DNA from: Plutella xylostella
Taxonomy: Eukaryota; Arthropoda; Insecta; Lepidoptera; Plutellidae
Direction: 5' to 3'
Assembly: GCF_932276165.1 (NCBI RefSeq)
Contig: NC_064006.1
Span: forward strand, 5,222,501 to 5,286,500
DNA: 64,000 nucleotides
This document shows, piece after piece, positions 56,635 to 64,000 of the stretch. The notes under the pieces were generated by a model, which saw nothing but the letters and a program-made list of their open reading frames with translations, ran no database searches and was not told where the DNA came from. Within the stretch, counting starts at the first letter, position 1. Each line of letters begins with the position of its first letter. A program made the position numbers and the translations under genes.

Positions 56635-56882
56635 CACTGCACAAGAGTCGAGGCGGCGTCGCGGCGGCGGCGTCAAAGAGGCGCTCCATCTCTATATTTT
56701 CTACAGAAGAAGTCGAGGCGGAGTTGCGGCTTGAGCGAGGTGCAGCGGAGGCCAGAACTTATCATTCTAAATGTGGAGTGGCGGACTGAATTTCGGCAGT
56801 ACAAGACATAATTTTCCTGCGCCTTAAAGCCGATGCGACGTCACCGCGACGCCGTCTCGACGCCGCCTCGACTCTAGCAGTG
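56635..56882. mobile_element. GC-rich fold-back element
   Basis: CACTGCACAAGAGTCGAGGC and CGACTCTAGCAGTG are inverted ends. The arms are runs of GGCGGCGTCG/CGACGCCGCC, about 50 bp each. The middle repeats GTCGAGGCGG again at 56712. Confidence 0.7.
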
Positions 56883-57198
56883 GATGAAGTGCCTTAGCAG
56901 TATTAAATCAATATATATTCTTAGTAAGGTGCTTTAATCAAGATTAATTTAGATTTACATAATTATGTATGCATATTTTTGAAGGGCTAGGCATGATGTG
57001 ACTCGCAAATAAGCCACGCCAGCAAATGCTTTTCGCAGTGTAGTGGCTTTTTCACCGCACAATTAGGTAATTGTTGAAATTGAATATTATTGAATAATAC
57101 AAGTATATGAAGATATTTTAAGAAACTGAGCTTTCTTAGTAGGTCTAATGTATGGATGGACTTTAAATAACGACAAATTATAACTGTTGTATTGCACT

Positions 57199-57204
57199 TT
57201 TATT
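57199..57204 (-). terminator. Possible poly(A) signal of the bagpipe homologue
   Basis: On the minus strand AATAAA lies about 210 bp after the stop codon. Confidence 0.35.
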
Positions 57205-57414
57205 ATTCTGGATATCTATTTACAATACGTGCGAAAACTAATTAAGTACATTAGCATTGTAAACCTTAGATATAGATCAACTGTGTAAGTATCTATTTAC
57301 AACAACTTTACTACTAACATTATAAACATAAATAAATTCTCTATTCTACTAGTGTTCTTAATCTTTGGCTACGTTAACTAAATTTTTGGTGTTCCAAAAT
57401 TAAAATACAAGTTT

Positions 57415-60400
57415 TTAATTTTCTATTTCTATACTGGCTACACTAGAATTACTGTTCTCATTGAAGTCCAAACGAGGTTTGTTCACTTTTTCACCGCCTC
57501 TTTTCTCATCAAATTCACTCTTTGATCTTTCTGGTTTTTCACTTTTCACTTCAGTATTTCTGTCCCCGTCGCATGGCAGGGGAATGCCGAAGCTAGGATG
57601 TCCGTAGTACATGTACTGAAGCGGCAGATTCGGGTAATTCATGCCCAAATGTTGTCCATAAATCGACTGCAGAATAGCCTGGTTGTACGATTCCTGAAGC
57701 AACGTCTTGTACTCGGGGTTTTTCGTGAAATCGACGCCGTAAACTCCAGCGAAATGCTTCAGAATCGGCGATCCTTCGAGAAGATTCGGTGCAAACAATC
57801 CCGGGTTCAGGCTTTTGTTAATCTGTGACGGGTACGCTTTTGACAGTTCCGGGATGGCTTGTCCGTTGTTGTTGACAAGCACTTTGACAGCTACCTTCCG
57901 AGCGTGGTGATTGGCTGCCGCGGCCGCCGCCGCCGCCGCCAACATCCCATTCTCTTGCATTTGTAACTGCTTCCGTTTAGTTTTGTACCGTCGATTCTGG
58001 AACCATATCTTGACTTGCGTCTCCGTGAGTTTGAGGCTCGCAGCGAGGTCTGCGCGCTCAGGCCCTGACAGGTACCTCTGTTGGCTGAATCTTCTCTCTA
58101 GTTCATACACTTGAGCGTGTGAGAATGCCGCTCTGGATCGTTTCTTTCGGCCGCTGTTCTGTGAGTATTCTGTGATGGAGGTGTAGGGCGGGGAGTGGAT
58201 GGTTCTAGAAGGGCTGTCTGTGGTCGGTGAGGGGCACTTGCGTTCGTAGTGGGAGAGGCTGAAGGGCTTGTACGCCAGGTCTGAGGCAGGAGAGGAGTTC
58301 CTGTGCGTTGGAGACGCCGTGTTCGAGGACCGAGAGTCGTAGTCATCTGAAACAAAAGACAAATGAGGTTAGATTTCAGTTTGTAAATGGAACAACGGGA
58401 ATATGGCGTCGGCGTCGGTAATAGTTTTCAGCGATAGTATTGAATGTTGCATTGCATGACCTAAATTTCTAATATAATTATGTGCATAGTACGTAAATTG
58501 TAACTATGCTTAGTATTTTACTGGCTGCGGCCCACGCCATCAGTATATAAAGCTGCGTTTACAATAATATCCATTACCCAAATTGCGACAGTAATTTACT
58601 GGACAAAAGAACCTTCTTCCATGGAAGACGGTTAAATGGTGCTAAATTGTATTTTTGCGTGTGACCAATAAAGTTCGGGCATTGATATTATGTTTTCGTT
58701 GTAATGTAATTTTTGTTTTACTATAACTTAACCTATTTATCATTATTGACTTCCAAAGTTACGTTCTTTTTGTGTGTTTACAAAAAAAAAATCTATACGG
58801 CAAAAAGAGCTCTACATTAATAATGGACACTGATAATTCGGTCGCAGCTCTTTCGCATCATTAACAATAAAAAGCCGAAGCTTTTATTACGAAAATAGTT
58901 CTAAATCTTAATTTCCTAAAAGTCTTTCAGACCGCAAAGGCACGTGCCTACTGCCTAGACAATGCAGTAATTACTAAATTGATAGACTACAATAGTTATT
59001 TCATCCGTCATCACTTAGCATAATGAGACGTTACCTACCCTTAAGCTCTTTACAACGTTACTTTGCACTTTAGAAGCCTCTAGTGCTTAGTCATTAAGGG
59101 CTATTTTCACAGGGTTTAATGGTATGTTATGTAATAGGGTGAAGTGGCGATGTCACTGAGTCGCACCGATTTTGACCGAAGTGTGAATGCGCCATTAGAA
59201 GACAAGCGACAATCGGGGCATAATTACTGTGGAGCGCGCGTAATTTGAATTTGGAATTCGATTCTTTGTTGTTTTTGGAAATATGTACTTTGTAGCGGAT
59301 TTTAGAAGTAGTATTACGTTTTTAATTTACGTACGTACTTTTAGTACACGTATTTACTCAGATAATGAGTACTTTTAATGCTAAAAAATTTGGGGCAAGC
59401 AATATAGCGGAGACATCTCGTCATCGTCAATACCAAATAGTAGATAACACATTGATAACTTGTGTAAGTTAGACTAGGTACTGAAAATGTAAGTATGTGT
59501 TAGTAGAATTCTGATATCGAAAAATCGTATTAGAATTAGAAAATATGCCTATATTTTATTATTATTTTTAAAGTCTATAAATTTTATAACAAAACAAAAA
59601 GGAGAATGGCCATTTCTCTATGGCGCCATGACCCAGAGCGGCCATTGATGAAACATACACTGATGTGTAGTCCGTGACTACAGCATATACTGGTATTAAT
59701 TTTATTATTATGAGACATGGGAGAACGAAGATATAGGTGCTGAAAGATCAAGTCTTTCTACTGTACTAGATGTTACCCTCGAGCTAAAAATTGATTTTAA
59801 AAGTGTTTCCGTGGGAATTCCTGGCTAAAAAGTATTTAATGTTACTTCGGGATAACGGGAACTTGAATAGAATGAAATAATTTTTGAAATTGGTCTCTTT
59901 ATAAAAATAGGTTTCTGAGTGTGAAATGTGCAAAAATAATTATGATATTATTTGCATAAATAAAATCATGTAATACATTTTGTGATGCGCTATGAATTGG
60001 GAATCCCATGATTTAGATTATAAAACTTATTTGTGCGTGTACCATTCAGCAAAATCTTATTTAACGAAAAAAATATATTTAATTAATTTACTTTTGAACC
60101 CTAATATCTCAAGAACCCCATGGTTTAGATTTTTTAAAATATTTTTCCCTGATAATAGACATTTTTATCAATAACTTAAAATAGGTTTGGTGAGTGGCTG
60201 CTAACTTATGCAAAGCGGGTCAGGTTTCGCCATTCTTCTTTGTCTTGCACATTTTTTAACTAACTTTGTAAGCAACAATCTAGATTCGTTTTTTATTATA
60301 TTACCATAGAAATATTATGTAGACCTGCATTGTAACTATTTGTGTAGAGCTAGTAACTAGTGGACTAACGGCCTCAGAACTAAGAACCTCAACTTGCATG

Positions 60401-60974
60401 GCTGTTAATTAACATGACCATAACAAGGACTTACTTTCATATGTCACGTCTGAATGTGAGTCGTGTGCGTGGCAGAGACAGTAGCAAAAATTAGTAATGA
60501 GCTTAAAACATTTATCTGACCTACCCCCTTATTGAAAAAAAAGTTATAGGACGCTTTAGCTTTTCAACTGTCGTCACTCTCAGACAGAGAACAATTGAAA
60601 TTTAAACTTTAAAGTATTATTTGAAAGATAAACTAACCTGAAAGTTCTGTAACTGGATAGTAGCTCTTCCTGGACATGTCCAAAGCGCCATCGTCGACCG
60701 TTCTGTATCTGCTACAATCTTCATAAAACTTCATGTCTTTTTCCAAAACACTCTTCGGAAATGCTTCCTGGCTGTAACACCCTGTGCCTTTCCCGAAAAA
60801 ACTCATTTTAGCGCCAAAACCGGCGTCCTGGCAAAATGTTCCATTTTCAAAATCACATTTCGCCTCGTTCTCCTTCGTCAAAATATCATTTATAGAGAAC
60901 GGTGTAGACAAAGTCGTCTTTTCACACTCTTGCAATGTAAGCGCGTCTTTAAAACTTTTTAATTTCGATTCCAT
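57415..60974 (-). CDS. bap: NK3-class homeobox gene, bagpipe homologue (2 exons, 422 aa)
   Basis: A nuclear transcription factor, in Drosophila specifying visceral mesoderm. Exon 1 is 60638-60974 and exon 2 is 57415-58346. The junction is TCAG/GTTAGT to TTTGTTTCAG/AT, both phase 1, giving Asp113. Residues 24-32 (TPFSINDIL) are the N-terminal TN/eh1 motif that recruits Groucho. The homeodomain is 180-239 ([19 protein letters not shown] … [13 protein letters not shown]) with Gln50, Asn51 and the Tyr54 typical of the NK-2/NK-3 class, predicting CAAGTG-like sites. FSHAQV, the [10 protein letters not shown] helix and the KTKRKQ end match bagpipe/Nkx3 rather than tinman. A nine-Ala run (249-257) and a VAVKVLV segment follow. 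The C-terminus is acidic and Ser/Asn-rich. The start is the first ATG and there is no in-frame interruption. Confidence 0.95.
58347..60637 (-). other. Intron of the bagpipe homologue
   Basis: 2.29 kb and AT-rich. The only repeat recognised is the copy at 60524-60595. Parts around 58800-59250 are not repetitive and could hold enhancers. Confidence 0.6.
60524..60595. repeat. GGACGCTTTAGC repeat, diverged copy
   Basis: CCCCTTATTGAAAAAAAAGT then ATAGGACGCTTTAGC and CACTCTCAGACAGAGAACAA, the same order as at 31277-31345. It lies 40 bp from the exon 1 donor. Confidence 0.55.
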
Positions 60975-61540
60975 TTTTGAAACTTAACATAAGCTGGTAC
61001 TGGCCACTTCGCCGCGTGTTTGAAACCGCCTGGCCGCAAAAGCGTTCCACAAACGAATAAACTTTGCGTGATGGATTGCCCTCCCGTTTGACGCGCCTGA
61101 AACTAGAACGGGAGAGAAATAGTCGACCCTTTCATGATGTAACCTTGGTTGGAAAGAGATAGCGATGGTTTTGTTGGCTTCGTTCTTAGAAAAAGCTTCT
61201 TAGTACCGTAAGTAGGGGGGATCAGTGCGTTTTTCTTGAAGATGTTTACGTGTACGCTATTTGATCACTTAGGTCACTTGCTGATTGTGCGCGCAAGGTG
61301 GATTGGCATACTGAAGTGTTTTAAAGTGCAATACCAATGTAAGATATTTTTCATCTCTCATACTCTGAAATTAGGTATTAATAATTAGTATATTGCACAA
61401 AAACAACCATAAAAATAGCCCTTTTCAGGCCCGGTTTTTCATATAAGTACCGATGAATTATGATTAATTTCAAGTAAAAGGCTTCTTAAAATAAGCGCCC
61501 GATGTTGTACTTACCTAATTATTATTAACTAGGTACTTGG
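60975..61540 (-). promoter_or_regulatory. Upstream flank of the bagpipe homologue
   Basis: The first 150 bp beyond the ATG are GC-richer (CCACTTCGCCGCGTG, CGCCTGGCCGC) without a clear TATA box. This is the presumed promoter, inferred from position only. Confidence 0.35.
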
Positions 61541-61579
61541 AAATCTATAGTTAGCGACACTCAAGCAGGACTCTCGCAA

Positions 61580-61822
61580 GTTGATCTTTGGTTAAGCCAC
61601 AATCTACTGGCCCTAAACACGCAAAAGACGAAGTATTTATGCCATACTATAAATAAATCTACTCAACCTCCTCCAGACCTAAAAATATACATACATAAAT
61701 ATAGCTGTCAATCCCTGGAAGATACTTGCTCTTGTCCCACAATTGAAAAAGCTTTCTCTATAAAATATCTCGGTATACACTTAGATCAGCACCTAACGTG
61801 GTATGTACATCTTGAGGCAATA
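61580..61822 (+). mobile_element. Jockey/CR1-type LINE reverse transcriptase fragment
   Basis: An open plus frame of 81 codons: VDLWLSHNLLALNTQKTKYL, then IEKAFSIKYLGIHLDQHLTW. This is the end of the RT palm (N-x-L-x-LN-x-x-KT-x-Y) and the YLG-x-x-x-D-x-x-L-x-W thumb motif. Neither the YADD part nor the C-terminus is kept. Confidence 0.75.
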
Positions 61823-64000
61823 TATATATAATATAATCTTTAAAAACCTACGGCACGTGGCATCCAAGCTCCAAGCAAGTGAATTTTGGAAGAAAAATAA
61901 ATAAATACAATTATCTAGAAGTAAAAAAATATAAGTATATTTTAGGTACCTTATTCCTTTTTTGACGCGACGATGAAAACAACACACGGAAAGCAAAATA
62001 AAGCATTTAACATCCACATAACCACGTAATTCAGAATAATGTTTCTTTTTATTGTAAATTTCACTTTTGAAAATTCTGGTATAGTTTTATTTTTTGTTTT
62101 GCACTCCTGTTTTATGATGAGAAAAGGCCGAGGCGGCCCAGATTTAATGTCCAGTCTACAAAGTCTATTTTGAAATGTCCTATTGCTTTTTATGAAGTCA
62201 ATATTGTATTTTGCACTCATTTTCACTCACACACACATACACACTCACGAAATATTTACTACTTTCTTAGTTAATAAGTAATTAGAGTAACAAATAAATT
62301 ACGTATTCGCGCGCGAAAGGTGAAATTGTGACAATGACATGACAAGTGTTCGTAGGATCGTAGGTCACCGCCACCGGCATCGGTCAAGGCCACCGCCCGC
62401 GCATCCCGAGGCGTCATTCGTATTATTTCGGCAATTTCCGGTCGCGTGCGGCGCACGAATTTATCCTAGAACTGCATACGGTTTGTACTGAGCATCTTCC
62501 GTCTCACGCGCCGGGCGATTTCCATCCTGTTCCATACTACATGTAGGAGCTCGCTCCGTGCGACAATCCGAGCGCACGGGCCGTTTTTGTTTAAGCAAAA
62601 ATAAGATCTAATTCTTTCGCAGTAGAAATGAAAATAGGCCAGCTCGATTTAGTTTAACTGGTAACGATAATCAGATTTATGTTATTTCTGTTTAGGGTAG
62701 GTATTATGGTTGTTATATTGGTATTTTTTGTGAAGTTTTTTTTTTATAGATAGTACCTAGTATGATATAAGAAAGAAGGAAAGTACATATTTAGAAGGTT
62801 TTTAACTGGTAGTGCGTTGCACGGGCGCACTTAAGGTGCAGCCGCCACTGTTCCTGATCCCGCCCATCTTTTGAAACTAAGAAAAAATGCAGTTATAATG
62901 TTGACCAGTTTTTCGACCAGTTTTGCTGGGCGTCAATATAAAAGACAAACAGAACATCTGTATAAAATAATAAATGAAAAGCTTAATATCTATACATGCT
63001 AAATAAACATGAAGTTAAACATAAAATAACTGAATGGTTGAAGTCATTAAATTATGCTGAAACTGAAAATCTTTTAATGTACCCTGAATAAAGCTACACG
63101 TACCGCACTTATTTTTTTTCATTAACAAATACCTACTGTAATTAATATTTTTTTTTTAATGAAGATGGCCTTAGTTTACGTTAGTATGCCCATGATATTG
63201 TAATGAATTGAATAAAATGGGAATGTATTCTAGTTATACCTACATTAAGATTCTTAATCATTGGTAACCAAACCATGAATGCCAATCCAGTTTACGCCAC
63301 ACCGCCCTCCGTAAAACACCTCTAGCCTACTTTGCCTTAGCTAACGTGTTGTACCGGTAAGTGCTTGAGAAGTGTCTTTCTATCTCTTTCACACTCCCCC
63401 AGTCTATTCGCAGCTCTAGCAGCTCTGTCTCTTTCTCACAGCGTAGCCCCAGTTAATGCCGCCCAATCAGATAAGAGGAGTATTTGCGGTTGACCAATAA
63501 TAAAGCAAAGAAGCGAATATCAACAGAAATTTTAATTTGTTTTAGAAAAGTTGATTTTGTATGAGAGGCGTTAAAAGTTTGTTGTTTTATTTCGTTTTTG
63601 TTTGATTTCTTTTTAGTTATTTTCTTATTAAATTAAAAAAAAATTGGTTATTGCTTGATTGATAGATGCAGATATAAAGCGAAAACTACAAGATGTTTTC
63701 CACGTTTTTTTCTGTTTTATTACGAGCTTATAACTTTATCAGGTTAAGTGCTTGGTGGCTGATTATATCTTTATTATTCTTTATCAGGTTAAACGTAAAT
63801 TATACTTACCTTACCTTACATAGGTATTACAGTATTAGGTATTAAAATGAGAGAACCTATTCTGTAAAAATACATTGGTATCTACTTCCATATCTATAAA
63901 TTAACCCTTGATGCGTTCATTAAATTTAAGAGGATATCAATTTCTCATAAGTGGCCAAACCATAGATTGAGAAAGATGTTTACCGATAGACACGGCATCA
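61823..64000. other. Distal upstream flank of bagpipe, non-coding
   Basis: No gene recognised. 62320-62600 is a GC-rich, non-repetitive island (GGTCACCGCCACCGGCATCG, TCTCACGCGCCGGGCG). 63400-63510 holds CAGATAAGAGG (GATA-type) and TGCGGTTGACC (Runx-type) close together. Both are possible enhancers. The window ends inside this region. Confidence 0.4.

Noticed and set aside
57911..58114. Alanine-rich plus-strand frame
   Set aside because: It is the antisense of the poly-Ala run and homeodomain of the bagpipe homologue.
1..64000. CRISPR array or prokaryotic-type operon
   Set aside because: Genes have spliceosomal introns and no regularly spaced identical repeats occur. The sequence is eukaryotic nuclear.

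Overview
The window is a piece of a lepidopteran (moth or butterfly) nuclear genome. This rests on AT-rich DNA with intron-split insect genes, several copies of Lep1-type Helitron elements, RTE-type LINE tails ending in GATGATGATG, and many fold-back MITEs of families common in Lepidoptera. The species cannot be named from the sequence alone.

From left to right: a broken FLYWCH/MULE transposase-like gene (790-2182, +) with two frame breaks; a complete 12-exon gene for phosphoacetylglucosamine mutase (PGM3/AGM1; 4792-18434, +) whose introns are loaded with SINEs, MITEs and Helitron fragments; a convergent single-exon cysteamine dioxygenase gene (ADO; 21672-22541, -); a near full-length non-LTR retrotransposon with two intact ORFs (about 23026-27345, -); a roughly 30 kb stretch (27.4-57.4 kb) with no convincing cellular gene, made of AT-rich DNA, MITEs, SINE copies and a few GC-richer non-repeat islands; and a complete two-exon NK3-class homeobox gene, the bagpipe homologue (57415-60974, -), followed by its upstream flank to the window end.

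The three intact cellular genes are not an operon or a pathway. PGM3 supplies UDP-GlcNAc synthesis (chitin and glycosylation), ADO is a thiol dioxygenase acting on cysteamine and N-terminal cysteine, and bagpipe is a mesoderm regulator. The gene desert beside bagpipe is the natural place to look for its enhancers.

The most interesting items are a 5S-rRNA-headed SINE with an 11-bp target duplication and an RTE-like tail; a tandem copy of half of PGM3 exon 3 that has drifted almost only at synonymous sites; a UAAUG stop-start overlap joining the two ORFs of the LINE; a 19-bp word shared by the upstream regions of PGM3 and ADO; and a tRNA SINE family in which one head carries two different tails. 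No CRISPR array, rRNA gene or functional tRNA gene was seen.
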